A DNA stretch of 64,000 bases from CALKAL01 sp051846895 (GTDB lineage: Bacteria; Bacillota; Bacilli; Bacillales; Alkalibacillaceae): NCBI GenBank assembly GCA_051846895.1, contig JBPYCQ010000013.1:1-64000 (forward strand), read 5' to 3'. Made by a program: the position numbers and the translations under genes. Position 1 is the stretch's first letter; every line of letters begins with the position of its first letter. Below are positions 17,510-26,659 of the stretch, piece by piece. The notes beneath the pieces were generated by a model that ran no database searches, was not told where the DNA came from, and saw only the letters and a program-made list of their open reading frames with translations.

Positions 17510-18373
17510 TTACATTGCAGAATTTGAGATTTTTTCAACAGACTTTTGAGCCGCTTCTACCGTGTTTTTTAATAGCATGGCAATCGTCACAGGTCCAATT
17601 CCACCAGGTACTGGAGTGATTGCCGAAGCTTTATTGGCACAAGCTTCATAATCAACGTCACCAATATTCCCTTCGTTATAGCCTGCATCAAGAATAATCG
17701 CTCCATCTTTAATCCACAACCCTTTAACAAATTTTGGTTTTCCGACTGCAGCGACAACGATATCAGCCTGTTTCACAATATCAGCTAATTCCTTTGTTTT
17801 TGAATGGGTTATCGTGACCGTTGCATTTCGATTGAGTAACATCATCGAGACCGGCTTTCCTAAAATAGGACTTCTACCAATGACAACCGCATGCTTACCT
17901 TCAATTGGTAAGTTGTAATAATCAATCACTTGCAAAATGGCTGCAGGGGTACAACAAGGATAAGCGTTAAGTTGAAACGCTGTTGATCCAAAGCCATGAC
18001 TCGTAACACCGTCCACATCTTTTTCAATTGCAATCGCATCAAATGCTTTTCTTTCATCAATCTGTTTTGGAACAGGGTGTTGTAATAAAATACCGTGTAC
18101 TCGTCGGTCGTTATTTAATCTCTTGATGACATTAATCAACTCATCTGTCGTCGTTTCCTCTGATAAAAAGATTCTCTCAGATTCCATACCAATTCTTTTA
18201 CAGGCATTGGCTTTCATTTGGACGTACGTTTCTGAAGCTTGATCATTACCAACTAAAATTGTTGCTAGCTTTGGTGTGATTCCTTGGTTTTTGAGATTAG
18301 AAATTTTTGATTTTAACTCATCTTTTATTGATTTTGCCACAGTTCTTCCGTCTAGTATCAATTGGTTGTTCAC
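17510..18373 (-). CDS. folD: FolD-type methylenetetrahydrofolate dehydrogenase/cyclohydrolase
   Basis: Protein of 287 residues that should convert 5,10-methylene-THF to 10-formyl-THF, the one-carbon donor for PurN and PurH. The start is GTG at 18373, eight bases after AGGAGGT; the open frame continues to 18439 without a site. The catalytic Tyr and Lys are in ETYVQMKANACKRIG, and the dinucleotide domain has VVIGRSPILGKPVSMMLL and VPGGIGPVTIAMLL. It departs from common bacterial FolD: LLQHPVPKQID in place of LLQLPLP, KDVDGVT in place of KDVDGFH, GRSPILGKP in place of GRSxIVGxP. I associate such variants with clostridial sequences. It is last in the purine operon. A second, standard folD probably lies elsewhere. 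Confidence 0.88.
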   Translation of the reverse strand: MNNQLILDGRTVAKSIKDELKSKISNLKNQGITPKLATILVGNDQASETYVQMKANACKRIGMESERIFLSEETTTDELINVIKRLNNDRRVHGILLQHPVPKQIDERKAFDAIAIEKDVDGVTSHGFGSTAFQLNAYPCCTPAAILQVIDYYNLPIEGKHAVVIGRSPILGKPVSMMLLNRNATVTITHSKTKELADIVKQADIVVAAVGKPKFVKGLWIKDGAIILDAGYNEGNIGDVDYEACANKASAITPVPGGIGPVTIAMLLKNTVEAAQKSVEKISNSAM

Positions 18374-18495
18374 TTTTAATGACCTCCTGTTATAAGAAGA
18401 ATAACTCTTCCGCCCAGACGACCGGCATAAATTTAACATATAGCTCCCTTATGGTTCATTCCATATTTGTCGTCAGTCACTATATGCTTTATTCA

Positions 18496-19758
18496 TTATA
18501 CTAAAGCTTGAATTCTTTTAGCGATATCTTTACGGTAAAACAAGTTTGGTGATTGAATCTTATTAATCTGTTTATAAACATTTTTACGAGCCGCTTCTAA
18601 GTCTTTTTCTTTCGAAGCGATAAGTAACACGCGCCCGCCATTGGTCACCCAGCTATTGTTCTCTTTTTTTGTTCCTGCATGAAAAATCAATGAATCATTT
18701 TCAACACTTATTAAAGAAGGTATTAAGGCACCTTTGATATATTCATTAGGATAACCATTCGAGGCCAAGACAACACCGACCACCGCATCGTCAGACCATT
18801 TTAAATTAATCGGCTTGTGATCCATTATAGACAACATAACATCGACTAAATCTGTTTCTAGTCGCGGTAAAATCACTTGTGCCTCTGGATCGCCAAAACG
18901 GGCATTAAACTCTATCACTTTGGGACCACTTTCTGTCGCAATGAGTCCTGCATATAAAACGCCTGTAAATGAACGTCCTTCATTAACTAATGCTTTAGCA
19001 ACAGGTTCGACGATTGACTTAACAGCTTCTTCATAAACATCATCAGTTATTTGTGGTACAGGAGAATATGCGCCCATTCCGCCTGTATTCGGCCCTTCGT
19101 CATTATCGTATGCACGCTTATGGTCTTGCGATAGGACCATCGGATAAACTTTTTCTCCATTGACGAACGCCATTAGTGAAAATTCCTCACCTACTAAAAA
19201 TTCCTCTATAACTATTTTGTTTCCCGCTTCCCCGAATTGATTTCCTTCTAACATCAACGTCATCGCTTGATCCGCTTCTTCAATTGTCTGGGCAATGACA
19301 ACACCTTTTCCTGCAGCAAGACCGTCAGCTTTTATAACAATGGGAACTCCCTTTTCTCTAACATAAGCCTTAGCTGCAGACAAATTTGTAAACGTTTCGT
19401 ACTGAGCGGTTGGAATTTGATAAGTCGCCATTAAATCTTTTGCGAATTGCTTACTTCCTTCGATAATAGCCGCTTCTTTCGTCGGACCAAAAATCGTAAG
19501 ACCTTCTTTCTGAAATCGATTAACAATCCCATCTATTAACGGAGCTTCCGGGCCAACAATTGTCAGCTCAATATTGTTTTCTTTAGCAAAAGTCACTAAA
19601 GCTTCTTGGTCTCTTTCATCAATGTGAACGGGTGTTGCGACGTCCAACATTCCATCACTGCCTGGTGCGACATATATTTCAGTTACTTTACTACTTTGCT
19701 TCACCTTCCATGCAAGTGCATGTTCTCTACCACCACGACCAATGATCAATACGTTCAT
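18496..19758 (-). CDS. purD: Phosphoribosylamine-glycine ligase
   Basis: GAR synthetase, an ATP-grasp enzyme of 420 residues, second step of purine synthesis: phosphoribosylamine plus glycine plus ATP to GAR. MNVLIIGRGGREHALAWK is the N-terminal fold; VPIVIKADGLAAGKGVVIA, NTGGMGAYSPVP and FNARFGDPEAQVILPRL form the ATP-grasp and metal-binding parts. The start is the ATG at 19758 after GGGGG; the frame back to 19788 lacks support. It is separated from purH by 92 bp holding a degraded repeat, the widest gap from purE to purD, and is followed by folD. Confidence 0.97.
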   Translation of the reverse strand: MNVLIIGRGGREHALAWKVKQSSKVTEIYVAPGSDGMLDVATPVHIDERDQEALVTFAKENNIELTIVGPEAPLIDGIVNRFQKEGLTIFGPTKEAAIIEGSKQFAKDLMATYQIPTAQYETFTNLSAAKAYVREKGVPIVIKADGLAAGKGVVIAQTIEEADQAMTLMLEGNQFGEAGNKIVIEEFLVGEEFSLMAFVNGEKVYPMVLSQDHKRAYDNDEGPNTGGMGAYSPVPQITDDVYEEAVKSIVEPVAKALVNEGRSFTGVLYAGLIATESGPKVIEFNARFGDPEAQVILPRLETDLVDVMLSIMDHKPINLKWSDDAVVGVVLASNGYPNEYIKGALIPSLISVENDSLIFHAGTKKENNSWVTNGGRVLLIASKEKDLEAARKNVYKQINKIQSPNLFYRKDIAKRIQALV

Positions 19759-19812
19759 AAACGAACCCCCATTTTTTTTAAAAAACAACTTTTAATGTTT
19801 AGGTTGTATTTC

Positions 19813-19855
19813 ATGGAAAGCATCCACCGATAACGATTCATAATTGGGTTTTAAT
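19813..19855. repeat. Truncated copy of the GC-rich inverted-repeat element
   Basis: Between purH and purD, the sequence GGAAAGCATCCACCGATAAC followed by GATTCA and GGGTTTTAA closely matches the right end of the element at 30334-30543 (GGAAAGCGTCCACCGATAGC, GATTCA, GGGTTTTAA). The left part is missing or internally deleted. It reaches into the purH stop codon region. Confidence 0.75.
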
Positions 19856-21395
19856 GTTTAAAATGCCTCACACCGGTAAACACCATGGCGATTCCGAATT
19901 CATTACATTTTTTAATCGAATCTTCATCACGGATTGACCCGCCTGGTTGAATAATAGCCGTTATACCTGCTTGATACGCTGCTTCAACAGTATCTGGCAT
20001 TGGAAAGAACGCATCTGACGCCATGACTGCACCTCTTGCAAGTTCGCCAGCCTGCTCTATTGCAATCTTCGCAGCACCGACACGATTCATCTGACCAGCA
20101 CCAACACCAATCGTTTGTGAGTCTTTTGCCAATAAAATCGCATTTGACTTCACATGCTTAACAATTTTCCAAGCAAAAAGTAAATCTTTCATTTCTTGCT
20201 TAGTAGGCTCACGATCAGTTACAACTTTTAATTCAAGCTCATCTAGCGGAAATTGATCTTCATCTTGAATGAGCACGCCACCTGAGACCGAATGTAACTT
20301 TTCGTCTTGCTTTGTTTTCTTAATCGGCACTTCGAGTAAACGTATGTTTTTCTTCTTCGTTAACATGTCAAACGCCTCATTAGAAAATTTGGGAGCAATA
20401 ACAATTTCTAAAAAGATATCACTCAATTTTTCTGCAACATCTTTTTCAACTAAACGGTTTAAAGCGACAATCCCACCAAAGATCGAAATAGGATCAGCTT
20501 TGTAGGCACGGGTATAAGCCTCTAATAAACTACTACCCACCCCTACTCCACAAGGATTCATATGTTTCACTGCTACTGCAGCAGGTTCTTCGAGGTCTTT
20601 TACGATCGAGAGGGCCGCATCCGCATCTTGAATATTGTTATATGATAATGCTTTACCATGCAGTTGTTTCGCATGAACGAGAGAGGATGTTTCGCTTAAA
20701 GCATTCCGATAGAAAGCTGCTTGTTGATGTGGATTCTCCCCGTAACGAAGTGTCTCTTGATGTTCAAAAGTAACTGTTTTTGTTTCAGGGAACTTTTCGC
20801 CAACTTGTTCAGTTAAATATTGAGCAATTAATGCATCGTAATGTGCTGTATGACGAAATACTTTAGCCGCTAATTTTCTTTTAATATCAAGCGAGACTTC
20901 ACCGTATTCTTGTATTTCATCAATGACAACTTGATAATCATTAGGGTCAACAATAACTGTCACATCTAGATGGTTTTTAGCTGCAGCACGTAACATTGTC
21001 GGTCCACCAATATCAATGTTCTCTATCGCATCATCAAATGAGACATCATCTTTCATAATTGTTTCTTTAAAAGGATATAAATTCACAATGACAAAATCGA
21101 TTGGCTGAATTTGATGTTCTTCTAGCTGGTTTAAATGATTATCTAAGTGACGTCGTGCTAATAATCCCGCATGAACATTCGGGTGTAATGTTTTAACACG
21201 TCCATCTAAAATTTCAGGGAAGTTTGTCACATCTGATATGTTCATCACATTAATTCCAGCTTCGTTAAGCGTACGCATCGTTCCACCAGTTGAAATGATT
21301 TCAACGCCTAATGCTTCTAATTTTCTAGCAAATTCAACAATGCCTGATTTATTTGATACACTAATTAATGCTCGTTTCGTTGGCAATCTCCTCAT
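19851..21395 (-). CDS. purH: Bifunctional AICAR transformylase/IMP cyclohydrolase
   Basis: PurH of 514 residues carries out the last two steps to IMP. The N-terminal MGS-like cyclohydrolase domain (about 1-140) shows ALISVSNKSG, EIISTGGT and DGRVKTLHPNVHAGLL; the transformylase domain shows RYGENPHQQAAFY, AVKHMNPCGVGVG, KHVKSNAI and VGAGQMNRVGA. The C-terminus VFTGVRHFKH equals the Bacillus pattern. The start ATG at 21395 overlaps the end of purN by 35 bp and has GAGAGG nearby; a TTG at 21386 is an alternative. It uses 10-formyl-THF, which the operon's FolD could supply. Confidence 0.97.
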   Translation of the reverse strand: MRRLPTKRALISVSNKSGIVEFARKLEALGVEIISTGGTMRTLNEAGINVMNISDVTNFPEILDGRVKTLHPNVHAGLLARRHLDNHLNQLEEHQIQPIDFVIVNLYPFKETIMKDDVSFDDAIENIDIGGPTMLRAAAKNHLDVTVIVDPNDYQVVIDEIQEYGEVSLDIKRKLAAKVFRHTAHYDALIAQYLTEQVGEKFPETKTVTFEHQETLRYGENPHQQAAFYRNALSETSSLVHAKQLHGKALSYNNIQDADAALSIVKDLEEPAAVAVKHMNPCGVGVGSSLLEAYTRAYKADPISIFGGIVALNRLVEKDVAEKLSDIFLEIVIAPKFSNEAFDMLTKKKNIRLLEVPIKKTKQDEKLHSVSGGVLIQDEDQFPLDELELKVVTDREPTKQEMKDLLFAWKIVKHVKSNAILLAKDSQTIGVGAGQMNRVGAAKIAIEQAGELARGAVMASDAFFPMPDTVEAAYQAGITAIIQPGGSIRDEDSIKKCNEFGIAMVFTGVRHFKH

Positions 21396-21960
21396 CCTCT
21401 CGCAGTAACTTTGCTAATGTTTTTGGGTAAAGCTCATGTTCAATCGCTTGGATTTTCTTTTGTAATTGTAAATATGTATCTGTATCCTCAATTTTCACAG
21501 CTTCTTGAGCAATGATTGGGCCAGTATCCATTCCGGCATCTACATAATGAATAGTCACCCCGGTTACTTTAACACCTTTATTTAGCGCTTGCTGAATCGC
21601 GTCTTTCCCCGGAAAGCTTGGCAGTAATGATGGATGAATATTCACGATTCTCCCGATATAGGCATTTAATAGTGTTGGCCCGATGAGTCGCATATAGCCA
21701 GCCAAGACGATGAAATCAATACGTTCCCGCTTCAGGACGTTTAATAACTCTAATTCGTAAGCCGCCTTATCCCCGAATGACTTCGGTGAAAAAGCAATAG
21801 AAGGAACGTTGAGCTGCTGAGCGCGTTTCAAAGCATATGCATCTTCTTGATCGGAAAAAAGAAAGACGACTTCATAACCGATTTTCTCTGTTTGCGCTGC
21901 TTTCACAATCGTCTCAAAATTTGATCCACTACCTGATGCAAAGACCGCAACACGCTTCAT
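21361..21960 (-). CDS. purN: Phosphoribosylglycinamide formyltransferase
   Basis: GAR transformylase of 199 residues, formyl-THF dependent. MKRVAVFASGSGSNFE opens the fold; LAGYMRLIGPTLL, the catalytic Asn/His segment NIHPSLLPSFPG and HYVDAGMDTGPIIAQE with the catalytic Asp are intact. The ATG at 21960 overlaps the purM stop as TGATG; GTG at 21963 is an alternative. The C-terminus overlaps purH by 35 bp. Tight packing suggests translational coupling. Confidence 0.97.
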   Translation of the reverse strand: MKRVAVFASGSGSNFETIVKAAQTEKIGYEVVFLFSDQEDAYALKRAQQLNVPSIAFSPKSFGDKAAYELELLNVLKRERIDFIVLAGYMRLIGPTLLNAYIGRIVNIHPSLLPSFPGKDAIQQALNKGVKVTGVTIHYVDAGMDTGPIIAQEAVKIEDTDTYLQLQKKIQAIEHELYPKTLAKLLREDEEIANETSIN

Positions 21961-22994
21961 CACACATTCACTCCTTTTAACACTAGCTGTCCACCTTCTG
22001 TCACAACGCCTATTTCATAAGCCTCTTCATTAAGATCGTTTAATACGTTTAACGTTTCCTTAACCTTTTCTTTAGAAACCGCCATCACCATACCAATTCC
22101 CATATTAAAAACGTGATACATTTCATTGCTATTTAGCTTCCCTTTTTCTTTAATAAAAGAAAAGATGCGTGGCAATGGAAATGTCGCCACATCAATCTCC
22201 GCACCGAAGCCACCTGGTAACATTCTCGGAATATTTTCATAAAAACCACCGCCCGTTATATGAGCTACCCCTTTAATCAGGTGACGTTCCTTTAATTGAA
22301 GTAACGTATTGACATAAATTTTTGTAGGCGTGAGTAATACATTTCCAAGTGATTGCTCAAACGAATCGTACACTTGTTTATAATCAAGGTGGGCATCAGT
22401 AATGACTTTTCTTACGAGTGAGAAGCCATTGCTATGGACACCCGATGAAGCAAAACCTATTAGTACATCGCCTGGAACGATCTCATCACCAGTAATAAGC
22501 TCGCTTTTTTCACATGCACCGACAGCGAACCCAGCAAGATCATATTCGTTTTCATCATATATACCTGGCATTTCAGCCGTTTCACCGCCGATAAGTGCGC
22601 AACCTGCTTGCACACACCCATCAGCGACACCTTTTACGATTTGTTCAATCGTTACTGGATTAGCTTTCCCTACCCCGATATAATCTAAAAAATATAAGGG
22701 CTCTGCTCCTTGACTAGCAATGTCGTTCACACACATCGCAACAAGATCAATACCTATCGTTTCATGTTGATCCATCATAAAAGCTAGCTGTAGCTTCGTA
22801 CCAACACCATCTGTTCCTGAAACGAGAACAGGTTCTTTATACGGTAACGACGATAAATCAAACATACCGCCAAAGCCGCCAATCGCTCCCATAACTCCTC
22901 GACGTTCCGTACGCTTCACATGCTTTTTCATACGATTTACCGCTTCATAACCCGCTTCTAAATTAACCCCAGCATTTTTATACGCTTCAGACAT
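21960..22994 (-). CDS. purM: Phosphoribosylformylglycinamidine cyclo-ligase
   Basis: AIR synthetase of 344 residues, using ATP to close the imidazole ring of FGAM. Motifs include GFGGMFDLSSL, VSGTDGVGTKLQLAF, MCVNDIASQGAEPLYFLDY, GCALIGGETAEMPG and HITGGGFYENIPRML. PurM shares its fold with PurL. The ATG at 22994 overlaps purF by 8 bp. Length is normal for the family (346 in B. subtilis). Confidence 0.98.
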   Translation of the reverse strand: MSEAYKNAGVNLEAGYEAVNRMKKHVKRTERRGVMGAIGGFGGMFDLSSLPYKEPVLVSGTDGVGTKLQLAFMMDQHETIGIDLVAMCVNDIASQGAEPLYFLDYIGVGKANPVTIEQIVKGVADGCVQAGCALIGGETAEMPGIYDENEYDLAGFAVGACEKSELITGDEIVPGDVLIGFASSGVHSNGFSLVRKVITDAHLDYKQVYDSFEQSLGNVLLTPTKIYVNTLLQLKERHLIKGVAHITGGGFYENIPRMLPGGFGAEIDVATFPLPRIFSFIKEKGKLNSNEMYHVFNMGIGMVMAVSKEKVKETLNVLNDLNEEAYEIGVVTEGGQLVLKGVNV

Positions 22995-24426
22995 TGAAAT
23001 TCGCTCCGATCAACTTCTCTTTTTCATCAAGCTCTAAACTATGTTCATATAAATCAGTCGGATACTTACCTGTAAAACAAGCTAAACAATGACCACAATT
23101 AGGTGACTGATCTTGTCTCCCAATCGCTCCAACCATCGCATCAATCGGTAAAAACTTTAATGAATCAGCACCGATTATCGCTGTCATTTCATCAACCGAA
23201 TGATTAGCTGCCATCAATTCTCCTCTTGATGACGTATCAATTCCGTAAAAACAAGGGTGCGTAATTGGCGGTGCTGAAATACGGACGTGGACTTCTCTTG
23301 CTCCTGCTTCTTTAAGTAATTTAACAATGCGTTTCGAGGTCGTCCCTCTAACGATAGAATCATCGACCATGACGACACGTTTGCCTTCAACAATTTTACG
23401 AACTGCTGATAGCTTCATTCTTACTCCCCGCTCTCTTAAGCTTTGAGAAGGTTGAATAAATGTGCGAGCGACGTACCGATTTTTAATTAACCCTAGTTCA
23501 TATGGAATGCCAGATTGTTCAGCATATCCAATGGCAGCAGAAATACTAGAATCAGGTACACCGATGACGACATCTGCATCAACTGGAGTGAGTTCTGCTA
23601 ATTTTTTTCCTAGACGCTTTCTTACACTATGAATATTTTCATCATCAACATTACTGTCTGGTCGAGCAAAATAAACATATTCCATCGTACAAATTGAACG
23701 GTCCTTTGGCTCTGTAAACTGATCGACTTGAATCCCTTCATCGTCAATGATAATAATCTCACCTGGTTCGATCTCTCGTATATATTCAGCACCGACAACA
23801 TCGAAGGCACACGTCTCAGATGCTACAGCATAACCGTCACCCATTTTCCCAAGTGATAATGGATGCATCCCCCGTGGATCAAGAGCAGCTATCAGTCTAT
23901 CTTCTACGAGCATGACAATAGCAAAAGCCCCTTCAAGTTCACATAAGGCGTCTTTTATCCGATTAATTAAAGGCTTTCTTCCACCTTTTTTGATCAAATG
24001 TGCAATGACTTCTGTATCTGATGTTGTTTGAAAAATACTACCTTCTGCTTCAAGCTCTTCTTTTAATTGAGCTGCATTAATTAAGTGACCGTTATGAGCA
24101 ATCGAAAGAGAGCCTGTTGTCGATTGGAAGAACAATGGTTGAACATTTTCAATCGACTTACTGCCATTAGTAGAGTAACGTACATGCCCAATCGCACAGT
24201 TTCCTTCTAATTGGTTTAAAACGGTTTCGTCAAACACTTCTGTGACAAGACCGAGCCCTTTTGTCTGCTTTAATCGGACACCATCAGAAACGACAATCCC
24301 AGCCCCTTCTTGACCACGATGCTGTAAGCTGTGCAAACCGTAATAAGTAATATGTGCTGCTTGAGGATGATTAAAGACACCAAAAATACCACACTCTTCA
24401 TTCAATCCCTTTATTTCAGCAAGCAT
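22987..24426 (-). CDS. purF: Amidophosphoribosyltransferase
   Basis: Committed first enzyme: PRPP plus glutamine to phosphoribosylamine. The ATG at 24426, seven bases after AAAGGAG, gives an 11-residue propeptide MLAEIKGLNEE before the catalytic Cys of CGIFG, just as in B. subtilis. The glutaminase domain has HSLQHRGQEGAG and HVRYSTNG; the PRTase domain has VVMVDDSIVRGTTSKR. Cysteines in SPNCGHCLACFTGKYP and others fit the 4Fe-4S cluster of the Bacillus enzyme, which makes it oxygen-sensitive. The start overlaps the end of purL by 16 bp. Confidence 0.98.
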   Translation of the reverse strand: MLAEIKGLNEECGIFGVFNHPQAAHITYYGLHSLQHRGQEGAGIVVSDGVRLKQTKGLGLVTEVFDETVLNQLEGNCAIGHVRYSTNGSKSIENVQPLFFQSTTGSLSIAHNGHLINAAQLKEELEAEGSIFQTTSDTEVIAHLIKKGGRKPLINRIKDALCELEGAFAIVMLVEDRLIAALDPRGMHPLSLGKMGDGYAVASETCAFDVVGAEYIREIEPGEIIIIDDEGIQVDQFTEPKDRSICTMEYVYFARPDSNVDDENIHSVRKRLGKKLAELTPVDADVVIGVPDSSISAAIGYAEQSGIPYELGLIKNRYVARTFIQPSQSLRERGVRMKLSAVRKIVEGKRVVMVDDSIVRGTTSKRIVKLLKEAGAREVHVRISAPPITHPCFYGIDTSSRGELMAANHSVDEMTAIIGADSLKFLPIDAMVGAIGRQDQSPNCGHCLACFTGKYPTDLYEHSLELDEKEKLIGANFNV

Positions 24427-26624
24427 GGAATAGCTCCTTTCCATAAATCTGTTAATCTACTAACAGACTGGCCAATCACCTTTTTCTCGTTAAAGAAAAT
24501 AGTGAGTTGCTCATTATCAGTCACCGTCCCAATAAACTGAGCATCCTCTACTAATTGCTCAAACGCTCGTCTATTCGATTCTTTAACTGTCACAATAAAA
24601 CGGCTTTGTGTCTCGCTAAACAACTCGATTAAGTGATCACCGAATAGGGCTATATCTAATCCAAAACTTGTCGTCATCACCTTTTCAGCTAATGCTGTAG
24701 CTAACCCGCCTTCAGATACATCGTGTGCGGATTCAATCACTCCACCTTGAATCGCTTTTAAAAGCTGTGACTGACGTTGTTTTTCTTTTTGTAAATTAAG
24801 GGCTGGTGCTTTACCTTCATATGTTCCAGTTAATAGTTTTTGAACTTCACTACCACCGATTTCATTCGTCGTTTCACCAATCACATAGACGAAGTCCCCA
24901 GCTTCTTTTACATATTGAGTCGTGATATGTTTTAAATCATGGACGATGCCTACCATCCCAATAATCGGTGTCGGGAAAATACTTTCGCCATTTGATTCGT
25001 TATAAAGGGAAACATTACCGCTAATGACCGGTGTCTGTAGGACTTCACATGCTTCGGATAAGCCATCCGTCGCACGTTCCATTTCCCAATAGACATCCTC
25101 TTTATCCGGACTGCCGAAGTTTAATCCATCTGTTAGAGCGATTGGTTCCGCACCCGTTGCTACAATGTTTCTTGCCGCTTCAGCAACCGCGATTTTTCCA
25201 CCTGTGTAAGGATCTAAATGGATATAACGTGAATTACAATCTGTCGTCATCGCAAGGCCTTTATTCGTCTCACCGATACGGATGACGGCAGCATCTGATC
25301 CAGGCGCAACCAACGTGCTTCCGTCAGTTCCTTGATCAAATTGTTTATACACCCAATCTTTACTAGCAATCGTCGGGGTTTGAAGCAATTGTTCCAATAT
25401 TTCATTCGCATCTTGAATGTTCGGTATTTCAACTTTCAATGATTGATGATAAGAAAAAGATTTCGGCTCTTTTGACGGCATTTGGTAAACTGGGGCGTCT
25501 TCCGCCAATGCATCGACAGGCAAGTCACAGACGACGTCACCTTCATATAAAAGGCGTAGTTGTTTTTCTTCAATGACATGCCCAACTTCAATCGCATCAA
25601 GGTCATATTTTGAGACGATATCTTTTATTTCTTGTTCATGACCTTTTTTCACAACAATGAGCATCCGCTCTTGTGTTTCAGAAAGCATCATTTCATATGG
25701 TGTTAAATCATCATATTTTTTCGGAACTAAATCTAGGTTCAATTCAATACCTGTGCCTGCTTTACTTGCCATCTCACTTGCTGAAGAAGTAAGTCCAGCA
25801 GCCCCCATATCTTGAATTCCTACAAGTGCTTCTATTTTGCAAATTTCTAAGCAGGCATCAATGAGACGTTTTTCTAATAATGGATCGCCTTGAACAGTTA
25901 AAAGATCTTCGCCTGATTGTTCAGTTAGTTCCTCAGATGCAAACGTTGCCCCATGAATGCCATCACGACCTGTCGCCGCCCCAATATACATCACTGTGTT
26001 ACCGACACCTTTTGCTTGACCGACTTGAATGTCACTATGTTGCATCACGCCGACACACATCGCATTAACAAGTGGATTACCTTGATAACTTTGATCAAAT
26101 TGAATTTCTCCACCTACTGTTGGTACTCCAACATCGTTCCCGTAGCTTGCCATTCCTCTAACAACTTCTTTAACTAAAAACTTCGTTCGTGGATGATCTA
26201 ATTCTCCAAATCGTAAAGAATTAAGTAATGCAACAGGGCGCGCACCCATTGAAAAGACATCCCGGATAATACCACCAACTCCAGTCGCCGCACCATGGAA
26301 TGGTTCTACAGCAGAAGGGTGATTATGACTTTCTATTTTAAAAACGACTGCGAGATTATCTCCAACATCAACAATCCCCGCTCCTTCGCCAGGCCCTTGA
26401 AGAACTCTTTCACCTGATGTTGGAAACTTCTTAAGTAATAGTTTTGATTTCTTATAACTACAATGCTCGCTCCACATTACAGAAAAAATGCCGGTCTCAG
26501 TGTAATTTGGAGTTCTACCAAGGATTGATTCAACTCTGGCAAACTCTGAATCTGTTAATCCCATTTCCCGATATAGCTTTTTCTCTTTAATGTCAGTCGT
26601 TGACGGTTCAGTCATTAATGTCAT
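24411..26624 (-). CDS. purL: Phosphoribosylformylglycinamidine synthase, large subunit (short type)
   Basis: Small-type PurL of 737 residues (742 in B. subtilis), the synthase subunit of FGAM synthetase. SVMWSEHCSYKKSK, FKIESHNHPSAVEPFHGA, GGIIRDVFSMGARPVALL and the second-half ESAHDVSEGGLATALAE are present; no glutaminase domain and no PurS-like part are fused. The start is the ATG at 26624 after GGAGGGG; a longer frame to 26663 overlaps purC. In B. subtilis PurL works with PurS and the glutaminase PurQ, encoded just upstream. Here purC directly precedes purL with about 35 bp between, and no purS or purQ occurs in the window. Confidence 0.97.
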   Translation of the reverse strand: MTLMTEPSTTDIKEKKLYREMGLTDSEFARVESILGRTPNYTETGIFSVMWSEHCSYKKSKLLLKKFPTSGERVLQGPGEGAGIVDVGDNLAVVFKIESHNHPSAVEPFHGAATGVGGIIRDVFSMGARPVALLNSLRFGELDHPRTKFLVKEVVRGMASYGNDVGVPTVGGEIQFDQSYQGNPLVNAMCVGVMQHSDIQVGQAKGVGNTVMYIGAATGRDGIHGATFASEELTEQSGEDLLTVQGDPLLEKRLIDACLEICKIEALVGIQDMGAAGLTSSASEMASKAGTGIELNLDLVPKKYDDLTPYEMMLSETQERMLIVVKKGHEQEIKDIVSKYDLDAIEVGHVIEEKQLRLLYEGDVVCDLPVDALAEDAPVYQMPSKEPKSFSYHQSLKVEIPNIQDANEILEQLLQTPTIASKDWVYKQFDQGTDGSTLVAPGSDAAVIRIGETNKGLAMTTDCNSRYIHLDPYTGGKIAVAEAARNIVATGAEPIALTDGLNFGSPDKEDVYWEMERATDGLSEACEVLQTPVISGNVSLYNESNGESIFPTPIIGMVGIVHDLKHITTQYVKEAGDFVYVIGETTNEIGGSEVQKLLTGTYEGKAPALNLQKEKQRQSQLLKAIQGGVIESAHDVSEGGLATALAEKVMTTSFGLDIALFGDHLIELFSETQSRFIVTVKESNRRAFEQLVEDAQFIGTVTDNEQLTIFFNEKKVIGQSVSRLTDLWKGAIPCLLK

Positions 26625-26659
26625 TCCGTTCCCCTCCAGCTTTTTAATATCGATAATGA

